64,000 bases of DNA, from NCBI GenBank assembly GCA_045806965.1, contig JBJMIG010000042.1:124001-188000 (forward strand). The letters run 5' to 3'. How positions within the stretch are numbered: the stretch's first letter is position 1; each line of letters begins with the position of its first letter. Under the pieces are notes generated by a model. The model was not told where the DNA came from, searched no databases, and was given only the letters and a program-made list of their open reading frames with translations. Below are positions 49,496 to 59,923 of the stretch, one piece after another. Source of the DNA: DASYTH01 sp045806965 (GTDB lineage Bacteria > Actinomycetota > Actinomycetes > Mycobacteriales > Pseudonocardiaceae). A program made the position numbers and the translations under genes.

Positions 49496-49539
49496 GATAG
49501 AAAGCTTTTTTGAAAGCTATCAGTCGATTGACCTACCAT
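49496..49539. promoter_or_regulatory. Operator-like repeat and leaderless marR -10
   Basis: GATAG (49496-49500) and CTATC (49517-49521) frame an AT-rich segment that contains AAGCTTTT and GAAAGCT, forming an imperfect 26-bp inverted repeat between amidohydrolase and marR. The marR -10 TACCAT (49534-49539) ends 6 nt before GTG 49546. Probable MarR autoregulatory region. Confidence 0.6.
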
Positions 49540-49545
49540 GCAACC

Positions 49546-50052
49546 GTGCAGGCCCAACCCGATCCGGTAGACGCCTTGATCAGCGCCTGGCAGGCCGAAC
49601 TGCCCGAGGTGCTCGGTCCGACCTCCGAGCTGACCAAGCGGATCATGGTGCTGTCGGCGGAGCTGGCGGCGGCCACCAGGCGCGAGCTACCCGCGTTCGG
49701 TCTGACCGCCGCCGAGTTCGACGTGCTGGCCGGCCTGCGCCGCTCCGGCAGCCCATACCGGCTCAAGCCCAACGAGCTGAGCCGGGCGCTGCTGCTGTCC
49801 ACCGGCGGCACCAGCAATGTGGTCAACCACCTGGTCGCCGAGGGTCTGGTCGAACGCGAGCCGGATCCGGACGACGGCCGCAGCACCCTGATCCGGCTGA
49901 CCGCGAAGGGCATCCGGCTGGCCGAGGACGTGGTTCGGGCCACCTCGGCGGCGCACGCCGAGGTGTTCGCCTCGGTCCCGCCCGCGGTGCTGCGCGCGGC
50001 CACGAAGGCGCTCCGCGAAGTGGGGCGGTTCAGTCGCACCCGGCGGCGGTGA
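49546..50052 (+). CDS. MarR-family transcriptional regulator
   Basis: A 168-residue MarR protein. HTH and wing are RLKPNELSRALLLSTGGTSNVVNHLVAEGLVEREPDPDDGRSTLIRLTAKGIRLAEDV; DDGRST is the wing motif. Upstream GLTAAEFDVLAGLRRSGS and the terminal helices form the dimer core. GTG 49546 is preferred to a more distal start because TACCAT ends 6 nt before it. Likely regulates the divergent amidohydrolase, and perhaps the acyl-CoA operon that begins downstream beyond a hairpin. Confidence 0.9.
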   Translation: MQAQPDPVDALISAWQAELPEVLGPTSELTKRIMVLSAELAAATRRELPAFGLTAAEFDVLAGLRRSGSPYRLKPNELSRALLLSTGGTSNVVNHLVAEGLVEREPDPDDGRSTLIRLTAKGIRLAEDVVRATSAAHAEVFASVPPAVLRAATKALREVGRFSRTRRR

Positions 50053-50054
50053 GC

Positions 50055-50083
50055 GCAAAACAAGCAGGCATGCTTGATTTTGC
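50055..50083 (+). promoter_or_regulatory. Hairpin between marR and the acyl-CoA catabolic operon
   Basis: GCAAAACAAGCA (50055-50066) pairs with TGCTTGATTTTGC (50071-50083) with a single bulged A and a GGCA loop, right after the marR stop. The inner part CAAGCA-GGCA-TGCTTG is a perfect palindrome. It may terminate marR transcription or act as an operator for the next gene. Confidence 0.55.
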
Positions 50084-50108
50084 CGCTGGCGCGTGCCACG
50101 GTGGTCCG

Positions 50109-50921
50109 GTGGTTGACCTCACCGCGTTGCTCGCCGACCTGCGCGCCGAGGGTGGCGAGCTGGATGCCTTGGTGGGTGGGCTGTCCGAAGCGGACTGGTC
50201 CACGCCGACGCCGGCGCCCGGATGGACGATCGCCCATCAGGTGGCGCACCTGGCCTGGACCGACGAGCGGGCGATGCTGGCCGTCACCGATCCCGACGCG
50301 TTCCACGCCGAGATCGAGGCGGTCGCCGGCGGCGACCCGGGCAACTGGGTGGACCTGGCCGCGGCGCAGGGTGCGCGGCTGCCGCCCGCCGAGCTGCTCG
50401 ACCGGTGGCGGCGCGGGCGGGACCGGCTGGCGGGCGAGCTTGCCGCGCTGCCGGACGGGACCAAGCTGCCCTGGTACGGCCCACCGATGAGTCCCGCGTC
50501 GATGGTCACCGCCCGGTTGATGGAGACCTGGGCGCACACCACCGACGTCGCGGACGCGCTCGGCGTGCGCCGGGTACCGACCGCGCGCCTGCGCCACGTC
50601 GCACACCTCGGCGTGCGTACCCGGGACTTCGCCTGCCGCACAAGGAACCACACCCCACCGGCGGAACCGTTCCGGGTCGAGCTGATGGCGCCGGACGGTG
50701 AGCTCTGGGTCTGGGGACCGCCGGACGCGGCGCAGCGGGTGACCGGTCCGGCGCTGGACTTCTGCCTGCTGGTCACCCAGCGGATCCACCGGGACGACAC
50801 CGCGCTCGTCGCCGTGGGGCCGGACGCCGAGACCTGGTTGGACATCGCCCAGGCATTCGCCGGGGCGCCGGGCGAGGGGCGCAAGCCGACGGGTTTTGGC
50901 ATCACCGAGCTTGCGAGGTGA
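50109..50921 (+). CDS. TIGR03084/maleylpyruvate isomerase-like family protein (DinB fold)
   Basis: A 270-residue protein starting VVDLTALLADLRAEGGELDALVGGLSEADWSTPTPAPGWTIAHQVAHLAWTDERAML, the DinB/MDMPI helical-bundle pattern with a conserved His in the HQVAHLAW segment, and a C-terminal domain with LMETWAHTTDVADALG. Family members use mycothiol or have unknown metal-dependent roles; TIGR03084 proteins commonly adjoin acyl-CoA catabolic genes, as I recall. Last residues GFGITELAR come from the junction repeat, so the C-terminus may be recently altered. GTG 50109 is chosen for homology; it is preceded by the hairpin at 50055-50083. Confidence 0.8.
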   Translation: MVDLTALLADLRAEGGELDALVGGLSEADWSTPTPAPGWTIAHQVAHLAWTDERAMLAVTDPDAFHAEIEAVAGGDPGNWVDLAAAQGARLPPAELLDRWRRGRDRLAGELAALPDGTKLPWYGPPMSPASMVTARLMETWAHTTDVADALGVRRVPTARLRHVAHLGVRTRDFACRTRNHTPPAEPFRVELMAPDGELWVWGPPDAAQRVTGPALDFCLLVTQRIHRDDTALVAVGPDAETWLDIAQAFAGAPGEGRKPTGFGITELAR

Positions 50922-50932
50922 TGTCGTGACCG
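50891..50932 (+). repeat. Junction repeat overlapping the end of the TIGR03084-like gene and the atuA-like start
   Basis: This ~42-bp segment matches the sirA/zinc-ribbon junction (13595-13636, minus) at all but one or two positions. It contains CATCACC (50900-50906) and GGTGATG (50917-50923), a 7-bp stem with loop GAGCTTGCGA. The upstream TGA (50919-50921) and the downstream GTG (50926) are both inside it. Confidence 0.75.
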
Positions 50933-52611
50933 GGGTGCTCCGGATCGGCAACGCCTCCGGCTTCTACGGCGACCGGCTCGCCGCGGTCAACGAGTTGCTC
51001 ACCGGCGGTCCGTTGGACGTGCTGACCGGCGACTACCTGGCCGAGCTGACCATGCTCATCCTGGGCCGGGACCGGATGAAGGACCGCGACCTCGGCTATG
51101 CCAAGACGTTCCTGCGCCAGCTGGAGGAGAACCTCGGGCTGGCGATGGCGCGCGGGGTGAAGATCGTGACGAACGCCGGCGGGCTCAACCCGGCGGGGCT
51201 GGCCGGCGCGATCCGTGAGTTGGCCGCACGGTTGGGCCTGGACGTCGCCGTCGCCCACGTCGAGGGGGACGACCTGGTCGAGCGGGCGGACGAGCTCGGG
51301 TTGCTTGGCGCGCTGACCGCCAACGCCTACCTCGGTGGCTGGGGCATCGCGGAGTGCCTGCTCGCCGGTGCCGATGTCGTGGTGACCGGCCGGGTCACGG
51401 ACGCCTCGCTGGTTCTCGGCCCGGCGGCGGCGCATTTCGGCTGGGCCCGCGACGATTGGGACGCGCTGGCCGGGGCGGTGGTCGCCGGGCACGTGATCGA
51501 GTGCGGCGCCCAGGCCACCGGCGGCAACTTCGCCTTCTTCACCGAGTTGGCCGACGTCGAGCACCTCGGCTTCCCGATCGCCGAGCTGTACCATGACGGC
51601 TCGGCGGTGATCACCAAACACCCCGGCACCGGCGGCGCGGTGACCACGGAAACAGTCACCGCCCAACTGCTCTACGAGATCGGCGGACCGGCCTATCTCG
51701 GGCCGGATGTGACCAGCCGGTTCGAGACGATCACCCTCGCCGCCGACGGCCCGGACCGGGTGCGGATCAGCGGCGTGCGCGGCACCCCGCCACCGCCAAC
51801 CGTCAAGGTCTGCCTGAACACCCTGGCCGGGTTCCGCAACAGCACCACTTTCGTCCTGTGTGGACTGGACATCGAGGCCAAGGCCGCGCTCGCCCGCCGG
51901 CAGCTCGAGCGCGCGATCGGCTCGGACGGCATCACCTGGACGCTGGCCCGCACCGACCACGCCGACGCGGACACCGAGGAGACGGCGAGCGCCCTGCTGC
52001 ACGCCACCATCAAGACCACGGACGCGAAGCGCGCCAAGGCGTTCTCTCGGGCCTGCGTCGAGCTCGCGCTGGCCTCCTATCCAGGGTTCACCCTGACCGC
52101 GCCACCGTCGGACGGCACGCCGGTCGGCGTCTACCGGGCCGAGTTCGTCGAGTGGTCAGCCGTGCGGCAGGTGGCCGTGTTGCCGAACCTGGAGCGGCGG
52201 CTGATCGACCCGCCCGGCGAGTTCGCCGAACCGTCGTGGTCGATCGAATGGTCCGCGGAGCCGGTGCCGGGCGGGCCGACCCGGCGACTGCCGCTCGGCA
52301 CGGTCGCCGGCGCCCGCTCGGGCGACAAGGGCGGTGACGCCAACCTCGGGGTCTGGGTGCGCGACGCGGCCGCCTTCCCGTGGCTCGCGCACGAGCTGAC
52401 CGTCGAGCGGCTGCGCCAACTGCTGCCCGAGTCCAAGGACCTGGAGATCGAGCGGCACGCGCTGCCGAACCTGCGTGCGCTGAACTTCGTCGTGCACGGG
52501 CTGCTCGGCCAGGGCGTGGCCGCGTCCACCCGGTTCGACCCACAGGCCAAGGCACTCGGCGAGTGGCTGCGCTCGCGGCTCGTCGACATCCCGGAGGTGT
52601 TGTTGTCGTGA
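50926..52611 (+). CDS. AtuA-like protein (DUF1446, acyclic terpene utilization family)
   Basis: A 561-residue protein of the DUF1446/AtuA family: RIGNASGFYGDRLAAVNELLTGGPLDVLTGDYLAELTM at the start, VKIVTNAGGLNPAGLA, VVVTGRVTDASLVLGPAAAHFGW, HVIECGAQATGGNFAFF, TEXVTAQLLYEIGGPAYLGPDV-type segment and a C-terminal RLPLGTVAGARSGDKGGDANLGVW. AtuA is required for citronellol/geraniol catabolism in Pseudomonas, enzymatic function unknown. Here it precedes acyl-CoA dehydrogenases and a biotin carboxylase, so it belongs to that pathway. GTG 50926 lies in the junction repeat; its TGA overlaps the first mini-ORF GTG. Confidence 0.88.
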   Translation: MTGVLRIGNASGFYGDRLAAVNELLTGGPLDVLTGDYLAELTMLILGRDRMKDRDLGYAKTFLRQLEENLGLAMARGVKIVTNAGGLNPAGLAGAIRELAARLGLDVAVAHVEGDDLVERADELGLLGALTANAYLGGWGIAECLLAGADVVVTGRVTDASLVLGPAAAHFGWARDDWDALAGAVVAGHVIECGAQATGGNFAFFTELADVEHLGFPIAELYHDGSAVITKHPGTGGAVTTETVTAQLLYEIGGPAYLGPDVTSRFETITLAADGPDRVRISGVRGTPPPPTVKVCLNTLAGFRNSTTFVLCGLDIEAKAALARRQLERAIGSDGITWTLARTDHADADTEETASALLHATIKTTDAKRAKAFSRACVELALASYPGFTLTAPPSDGTPVGVYRAEFVEWSAVRQVAVLPNLERRLIDPPGEFAEPSWSIEWSAEPVPGGPTRRLPLGTVAGARSGDKGGDANLGVWVRDAAAFPWLAHELTVERLRQLLPESKDLEIERHALPNLRALNFVVHGLLGQGVAASTRFDPQAKALGEWLRSRLVDIPEVLLS

Positions 52612-52753
52612 GCGAGCTTGCGAGCGAACCATTGGGCACTGTGTCTGAGCGACATCAGCGAGCTTGCGAGTTGATGTCGTGAGCGAGCTTGCGAGCGAAC
52701 CATTGGGCACTGTGTCTGAGCGACATCAGCGAGCTTGCGAGTTGATGTCGTGA
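52608..52753 (+). repeat. Tandem 71-bp junction repeat encoding two identical coupled 24-aa mini-ORFs
   Basis: Two identical 71-bp units (52608-52678, 52679-52749) follow the atuA-like gene. Each starts GTGAGCGAGCTTGCGAGCG and encodes VSELASEPLGTV-SERHQRACELMS. The first mini-ORF runs 52608-52682, the second 52679-52753; GTGA overlaps link the atuA-like stop, mini-ORF 1, mini-ORF 2 and the dehydrogenase start at 52750. Each unit ends in GACATCA/TGATGTC arms, e.g. 52651-52657 with 52672-52678. A third partial unit forms the start of the dehydrogenase (VSELASEQ). Confidence 0.9.
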
Positions 52754-53927
52754 GCGAGCTTGCGAGCGAGCAGTCGAGTTCTGTGCGCGACCCGTTCGAC
52801 ACGCTGGAGCGCCGCGCCCTGCGGGAGACCTGCCGGGCGTTCGTGGCCAGGGAGATCGTGCCGAACCTGGCGGACTGGGAACGCGACGGCGAGCTCCCAC
52901 GTGAGTTGCACAAGCGGACCGCCGAGGTCGGGCTGCTTGGCGTCGGTCTGCCCGAGCATGTCGGGGGCAGCGGCGGCGACGTGATCGACGCGTCGGTGGT
53001 GACCGAGGCCTGCATCGAGGCGGGCGCTTCCTCCGGGCTGCTCGCCGGCCTGTTCACGCACGGCATCGCGGTGCCCCACATGATCGACACCGGGGATGCC
53101 GGACTGGTCGAGCGGTTCGTGCGGCCGACCCTGGCCGGCGAGTTGATCGGTGCGCTCGGCGTGACCGAGCCGGACGGCGGTTCGGATGTGGCCGCGCTGC
53201 GCACCAGGGCGGTCCGCTCCGGCGAGCGGTACCTCGTCAACGGTGCCAAGACGTTCATCACCTCGGGGGTGCGGGCCGACTACGTGACCACGGCGGTGCG
53301 CACCGGCGGCGCCGGCCACGCCGGGATCAGCCTGCTGGTGATCGAGCGCGGCGCGCCGGGCTTCACGGTGAGCCGCAAGCTCGACAAGATGGGCTGGCTC
53401 TGCTCCGACACCGCCGAACTGTCCTTTGTAGACGTCGAGGTGCCGGCTGCCAACCTGGTGGGTCCGCAGGACGGCGGGTTCGCACTGATCATGCGGCAGT
53501 TCGTGGCCGAGCGTCTCGGCCTGGCCGTGCACGCCTACTCGGTGGCCCAGCGGGCGCTCGACCTGACCGTCGACTACGTCCGGCAGCGGCACACGTTCGG
53601 CCGGGCGCTGATCTCCCGGCAGGTGGTGCAGCACCGGCTGGTCGAGATGCGCCAGCGGATCGAGTTGGCGCGCGGCTACGCCCGCTGGGTGATCGTCCGG
53701 CTGGCCGGTGGCGAGCAGCCGGCCGCCGAGGCCTGCCTGGCCAAGAACGCCGCGGTGGCCGCCTGTGACTGGGTGGTCGACCAGGCGGTGCAGTTACACG
53801 GCGGGATGGGTTATCTACGGGAGTCCGAAGTGGAGCGACACTACCGAGACGCCCGGATCCTCGGCATCGGGGGCGGCGCCACCGAGGTGCTCGTCGACCT
53901 GGCCGCCAAGCTACTGGGATACCACAC

Positions 53928-53931
<4 letters not shown>
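52750..53931 (+). CDS. Acyl-CoA dehydrogenase
   Basis: A 393-residue flavoprotein of the acyl-CoA dehydrogenase superfamily: ALGVTEPDGGSDVAALRTRA (FAD/substrate region), YLVNGAKTFITSGVRADY, RQRHTFGRALISRQVVQHRLVEM and the C-terminal VQLHGGMGYLRESEVERHYRDARILGIGGGATEVLVDL. The catalytic Glu of short-chain types falls in the MGYLRESEVERHYRDARI region. Substrate unknown; with carboxylase and AtuA-like partners, a branched or isoprenoid acyl-CoA is likely. GTG 52750 lies in the third, partial junction repeat. Its stop overlaps the carboxyltransferase ATG. Confidence 0.9.
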
Positions 53932-55526
<1,595 letters not shown>

Positions 55527-55530
55527 CGCG

Positions 55531-57498
55531 ATGATCACGACAGTTCTGGTGGCCAACCGTGGGGAGATCGCCCGCCGGGTCTTCCGCACCTGCCGCGAGC
55601 TCGGCATCGGCACGGTCGCGGTGTACTCCGACGCGGACGCCGACGGGCTGCCCGTGGCCGAGGCGGACGCCGCGGTGCGGCTGCCCGGCAACACCCCGGC
55701 GCAGACCTACCTGCGGGCCGAGGCACTGATCGCGGCGGCCAAGTCCGCGGGCGCCGATGCGATCCATCCGGGTTACGGCTTCCTGTCGGAGAACGCGGCG
55801 TTCGCCGGCGCGGTGTGCGACGCCGGGCTGACCTGGGTCGGACCGCCGGTCGCCGCGATCGAGTCGATGGGCTCGAAGATCGAGGCGAAGCGGCTGATGG
55901 CCGCGGCCGGAGTGCCCGTGCTGTCCGAAGTGGACCTGGCGGCGCTCACCGAGGCCGACCTTCCGGTGCTGGTCAAGGCATCCGCCGGGGGTGGCGGCCG
56001 GGGCATGCGGGTGGTGCGCGCCCTGGCCGAGCTGGACGAGCAGTTGACGGCGGCCCGGTCCGAGGCGGCGGCGGCATTCGGTGACCCGACCGTGTTCTGC
56101 GAGCCGTACCTGGAGACCGGCCGGCACATCGAAGTCCAGGTGCTGGCCGACGCGCACGGCACGGTCTGGGCGGTCGGCGAGCGCGAGTGCTCCATCCAGC
56201 GCCGCCACCAGAAGGTTGTCGAGGAGTCCCCTTCGCCTCTGGTGCAACGAGTTCCCGGGATGCGCGCGGCACTGTTCGACGCGGCAAGGGACGCGGCGAC
56301 CGCGATCGGCTACACCGGCGCCGGCACGGTGGAGTTCCTGGCCGACGAGCGCGGCCGGTTCTACTTCCTGGAGATGAACACTCGGCTCCAGGTCGAGCAT
56401 CCGGTGACCGAGTGCGTGACCGGGCTCGACCTGGTGCGCCTCCAACTCGAGGTGGCCGGCGGCGCCAGGTTGCCGGCCGAGCCGCCACCCTCGCGCGGGC
56501 ACGCCATCGAGGTTCGGCTCTACGCGGAGGATCCGGCGCAGGACTGGCGACCGCAGAGCGGACGGCTGCACCGGTTCGAGGTGCCCGGCGTGGTCGCCGA
56601 GTTCGCCAACCCGCCGGAGGTGGGAATCCGGCTGGACTCCGGGGTGGTCACCGGTTCGGTGGTCGGTGTGCACTACGACCCCATGCTGGCCAAGGTGATC
56701 GCGGTCGCGCCGAGCCGGGACGAGGCCGCGCGCAGCCTGGCCGCGGCGCTGGCCAGGGCCCGGATCCACGGCCTGCGAACCAACCGGGCGCTGCTGGTTC
56801 GGGTGCTGCGCCATCCGGCGTTCCTGGCCGGTGCCACCGATACCGCGTTCTTCGACCGGCACGGCCTGGCCGGGTTCGCCGAACCGTTGGCGGACAAGGA
56901 CGCCGTCGAGCTGAGTGCGATCGCCGCCGCGCTCGCGGACGCCGCTGCGAACCGGGCCGCGGCGCCGGTACTCGGCCGGATTCCGGGCGGTTGGCGCAAT
57001 GTCGCCTCGGCGCCGCAGGTGAAGCGGTACCGCGACGGTCAGGACGAGCACGAGGTCCGCTACCGCGCCACCCGCTCCGGCGTCGCCGTGACCGGCCGGG
57101 AGAACCTCGTCGTGGTCGAGGCGAAGCCGGACGCGGTGGTGCTCGAGTCCGACGGCGTGCGCCGCAACTTCGACGTGGCCGGCTATCCCGGCCTGGTGTG
57201 CGTCGACGGTCCACTCGGGCCGGTCGCGCTGACGCCGGTCGACCGGTTCCCGGACCCGGCCGCCCAGGTGGCCGCCGGCTCGCTGCTGGCGCCGATGCCG
57301 GGCACCGTGGTGCGGGTGGCGGTGTCGGTGGGGGACACGGTCGCCGAGGGCCAGCCGTTGCTGTGGCTCGAGGCGATGAAGATGGAACACCGGATCACCG
57401 CGCCGGCCGACGGCGTGGTCGCCGAGGTCGCGGTGGTGGCAGGTGATCAGGTCGAGGTCGGGCGGGTGCTGGCCGTGGTCAAGGAGGGAACATCGTGA
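55531..57498 (+). CDS. Acyl-CoA carboxylase alpha subunit (biotin carboxylase plus BCCP)
   Basis: A 655-residue fusion. Residues about 1-450 are biotin carboxylase (VLVANRGEIARRVFRTCRELG, IHPGYGFLSENAAFA, VKASAGGGGRGMRVV ATP-grasp loop, FLEMNTRLQVEHPVTE); then a linker and a C-terminal biotinyl domain with EAMKMEH, biotin attaching at Lys617. It carboxylates its biotin with bicarbonate and ATP for transfer by the beta subunit, as in methylcrotonyl- or geranyl-CoA carboxylases. ATG 55531 lies 4 nt after the beta gene. Its TGA overlaps the next gene's GTG. Confidence 0.95.
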   Translation: MITTVLVANRGEIARRVFRTCRELGIGTVAVYSDADADGLPVAEADAAVRLPGNTPAQTYLRAEALIAAAKSAGADAIHPGYGFLSENAAFAGAVCDAGLTWVGPPVAAIESMGSKIEAKRLMAAAGVPVLSEVDLAALTEADLPVLVKASAGGGGRGMRVVRALAELDEQLTAARSEAAAAFGDPTVFCEPYLETGRHIEVQVLADAHGTVWAVGERECSIQRRHQKVVEESPSPLVQRVPGMRAALFDAARDAATAIGYTGAGTVEFLADERGRFYFLEMNTRLQVEHPVTECVTGLDLVRLQLEVAGGARLPAEPPPSRGHAIEVRLYAEDPAQDWRPQSGRLHRFEVPGVVAEFANPPEVGIRLDSGVVTGSVVGVHYDPMLAKVIAVAPSRDEAARSLAAALARARIHGLRTNRALLVRVLRHPAFLAGATDTAFFDRHGLAGFAEPLADKDAVELSAIAAALADAAANRAAAPVLGRIPGGWRNVASAPQVKRYRDGQDEHEVRYRATRSGVAVTGRENLVVVEAKPDAVVLESDGVRRNFDVAGYPGLVCVDGPLGPVALTPVDRFPDPAAQVAAGSLLAPMPGTVVRVAVSVGDTVAEGQPLLWLEAMKMEHRITAPADGVVAEVAVVAGDQVEVGRVLAVVKEGTS

Positions 57499-58652
57499 GC
57501 TTTCTGGAAACCGAGGAGCGCCGGGCGCTGCGGGCGGCCGCGGCCGAGGTGGCCCGCCGCTACGGGCCGGAGTACATGTCCCGCAAGGCCCGCGCCGGTG
57601 GCAAGACCACCGAACTGTGGGAGGAGTTCGGCAAGCTCGGCTACCTCGGGGTGAACGTGCCAGAGGAGTACGGCGGCGGTGGCGGCGGAATCGGCGACCT
57701 GGCGGCGGTGATGGAGGAACTGTCCGCGGCCGGCTGCGGGCTGCTGCTCATGGTGGTGTCGCCGGCCATCTGCGCCACGATCATCGCCCGGTTCGGTACC
57801 GACGAGCAGAAACGCCACTGGCTGCCGAAGTTCGCCGACGGTTCGGTGCGGATGTCGTTCGCCATCACCGAGCCCGACGCCGGCTCCAACGCGCACAAGC
57901 TGACCACCACGGCGCACCGGGACGGCGACGGTTGGGTTCTCAGCGGCCGCAAGGTGTTCATCTCCGGTGTCGACGAGGCGGACGCGGTGCTGGTGGTGGG
58001 GCGCACCGAGGACGCGAAGACCGGCCGGCTCAAGCCGGCGCTGTTCATCGTGCCGACCAACACGCCCGGGTTCGAGTACCGCCCGATCGAGATGGACCTG
58101 ATCTCGCCGGACAAGCAGTTCCTGCTCTTCCTCGACGAGGTGCGGCTGCCAACCGACGCCCTGGTCGGCGCCGAGGATGCCGCACTGCTGCAACTGTTCG
58201 CCGGGCTCAACCCGGAGCGGATCATGGCCGCCGCGTTCGCCATCGGCCTCGGCCGCTACGCCCTGGACCGGGCGGTCGAGTACGCCAAGACCCGCGAGGT
58301 GTGGAGCACCCCGATCGGCGCGCACCAGGCCGTCGCGCATCCGCTTGCCATCGCCAAGATCGAGCTCGAACTGGCCAAGGTGATGATGCAGAAGGCCGCC
58401 TGGCTCTACGACTCCGGCGACGACGTGGCGGCCGGCGAGGCGGCCAACATGGCGAAGTACGCCGCAGCCGAGGCGTCGATCAAGGCCGTGGACGCGGCGG
58501 TGCAGACCCACGGCGGCAACGGGATGACCGCCGAGTACGGCCTCGGCTCGCTGATCGCCGTGTCGCGGACCAACCGGATCGCGCCGGTCAGCCGTGAGAT
58601 GATCCTCAACTTCGTCGCCCAGCACACCCTCGGCCTGCCGAAGTCCTACTGA
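57495..58652 (+). CDS. Acyl-CoA dehydrogenase
   Basis: A 385-residue acyl-CoA dehydrogenase: LWEEFGKLGYLGVNVPEEYGGGGGGIGDLAAVMEELSAAG, FAITEPDAGSNAHKLTTTAHRDGD, WVLSGRKVFISGVDEAD, YAKTREVWSTPIGAHQAVAHPLAIAKIELE and AVQTHGGNGMTAEYGLGSLIAVSRTNRIAPVSREMILNFVAQHTLGLP. It is distinct from the first dehydrogenase of the operon, so the pathway may have two dehydrogenation steps or substrates. GTG 57495 overlaps the carboxylase stop. The TetR gene begins at its stop (TGATG). Confidence 0.92.
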   Translation: MSFLETEERRALRAAAAEVARRYGPEYMSRKARAGGKTTELWEEFGKLGYLGVNVPEEYGGGGGGIGDLAAVMEELSAAGCGLLLMVVSPAICATIIARFGTDEQKRHWLPKFADGSVRMSFAITEPDAGSNAHKLTTTAHRDGDGWVLSGRKVFISGVDEADAVLVVGRTEDAKTGRLKPALFIVPTNTPGFEYRPIEMDLISPDKQFLLFLDEVRLPTDALVGAEDAALLQLFAGLNPERIMAAAFAIGLGRYALDRAVEYAKTREVWSTPIGAHQAVAHPLAIAKIELELAKVMMQKAAWLYDSGDDVAAGEAANMAKYAAAEASIKAVDAAVQTHGGNGMTAEYGLGSLIAVSRTNRIAPVSREMILNFVAQHTLGLPKSY

Positions 58653-59269
58653 TGAGCACCGAGACCGTCCGCGAGCCACGACAGGACCGCAGCCGGGCAA
58701 CCCGCAAGCGGTTACTCGAGGCGGCGATCGAGTGCCTCGCCGAGGTCGGCTGGACGGGCAGCACGGTGGCCGTGGTGGCCGAGCGGGCCGGAGTGTCCCG
58801 GGGCGCGGCCCAGCACCACTTTCCGACCCGTGAGGACCTGGTCACGGCCGCCGTCGAGTACGTCGCCGAGGAGCGCACCGCCCAGCTGCGATCCCATGTG
58901 GCCGGGCTGCCGGCGGGTCCGGAGCGCACCACGGCGGTGATCGAGCTGGTCGACCGGATGTACGCCGGGCCGTTGTTCCGGGCGGCGCTTCAGCTCTGGG
59001 TGGCGGCCTCGGCGGACGAGCAGCTGCGCGCGCGGGTGGTGCCGCTCGAGGCGCACCTCGGCCGGGAGGTGCACCGGGTGGCGCTTGAGCTGCTCGGCGT
59101 CGACGAGTGCGCCCCCGGGGTCCGCGAGGTGGTACAGGCCACGTTGGACATGGCTCGCGGGCTTGGGCTGGCGAACCTGCTCACCGACGACAGCCGCCGG
59201 CGCGGCCGGATCCTGCGGGAGTGGGGCCGGCTGCTCGACAGCGCGCTCGCCGACGCCCGGGCCGGTTGA
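58652..59269 (+). CDS. TetR-family transcriptional regulator of the acyl-CoA operon
   Basis: A 205-residue TetR protein: RSRATRKRLLEAAIECLAEVGWTGSTVAVVAERAGVSRGAAQHHFPTREDLVTAAVEYV is the DNA-binding domain. The C-terminal ligand domain is not assignable. It is the last gene of the operon, with TGATG overlap to the second dehydrogenase, so it is probably expressed with it and may repress it in response to an acyl-CoA. Seventeen nt separate it from the convergent gene at 59287. Targets are not provable from sequence. Confidence 0.9.
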   Translation: MSTETVREPRQDRSRATRKRLLEAAIECLAEVGWTGSTVAVVAERAGVSRGAAQHHFPTREDLVTAAVEYVAEERTAQLRSHVAGLPAGPERTTAVIELVDRMYAGPLFRAALQLWVAASADEQLRARVVPLEAHLGREVHRVALELLGVDECAPGVREVVQATLDMARGLGLANLLTDDSRRRGRILREWGRLLDSALADARAG

Positions 59270-59286
59270 GCCGCACTCGGCCCGGC

Positions 59287-59805
59287 TCAGAAGGGCGGCC
59301 AGACCTCGAAGATGTACTTGTGCGCGAGCCAGGCGGACAGGTCGTGCCGGTGCCGGCTGAGCTCCTCGAGCGTCTGGTGCACGGTGCGCAACGCCAGGTC
59401 GGCGTCCCCGACCAGGAGCACCCGCCCGGCCACCGCGGCGGCGAACTCCTCGGAGCGGATGATCCGGGCGCTGGTCGAGCCGGGGGCGGCCAGCCCGAGC
59501 AGCAGGTCCGTGGTCCGCCAGTACCGGCCGTCGTGGAACACCCGCACCGCGGTCAGCTCGCTGGGCGCGCCCCTGGCATGCCGCGACCGCGGCCGGCGAT
59601 GGGTCAACCGCAGGTTCAGCTGCGGCAGCAGCCAACTCACCTCGGAGTCGTAGAAGGGGTCCTCCGGCGTGGGGCACTCGGTGCGCAGCCCCCAGCGCTC
59701 CTCCTGGCAGGTACGCAGCTGCCGGGAGGTGCCCGACGAGTAGCTACGCACAGCGGTAGCGGTGTCGACTACGTCAACCAGCTGCGGGGTGATGGCCGTT
59801 CCCAC
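59287..59805 (-). CDS. Unrecognised 172-aa protein
   Basis: A 172-residue protein that I do not recognise: GTAITPQLVDVVDTATAVRSYSSG at the start, a Trp-rich central region (WGLRTECPTPEDPFYDSEVSWLLPQLNLRLTHR), and an alpha-helical end (LRTVHQTLEELSRHRHDLSAWLAHKYIFEVWPPF). No signal peptide or membrane segment. GTG 59805 is backed by TACCCT (AGGGTA at 59814-59819) ending 8 nt upstream; the open frame upstream lacks coding character. Located between the convergent TetR gene and the DUF402 gene. Confidence 0.6.
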   Translation of the reverse strand: MGTAITPQLVDVVDTATAVRSYSSGTSRQLRTCQEERWGLRTECPTPEDPFYDSEVSWLLPQLNLRLTHRRPRSRHARGAPSELTAVRVFHDGRYWRTTDLLLGLAAPGSTSARIIRSEEFAAAVAGRVLLVGDADLALRTVHQTLEELSRHRHDLSAWLAHKYIFEVWPPF

Positions 59806-59923
59806 ACGTCCAGAGGGTAGTCGCAAGTATGCGAGCTGTGATCGCGGGGCGCTCAATTCACAGGTCACGTCTCGTGCGCGAGAAGGTATCGATCCGAACA
59901 AGACGGTGGCCGGCTCTTGACCA

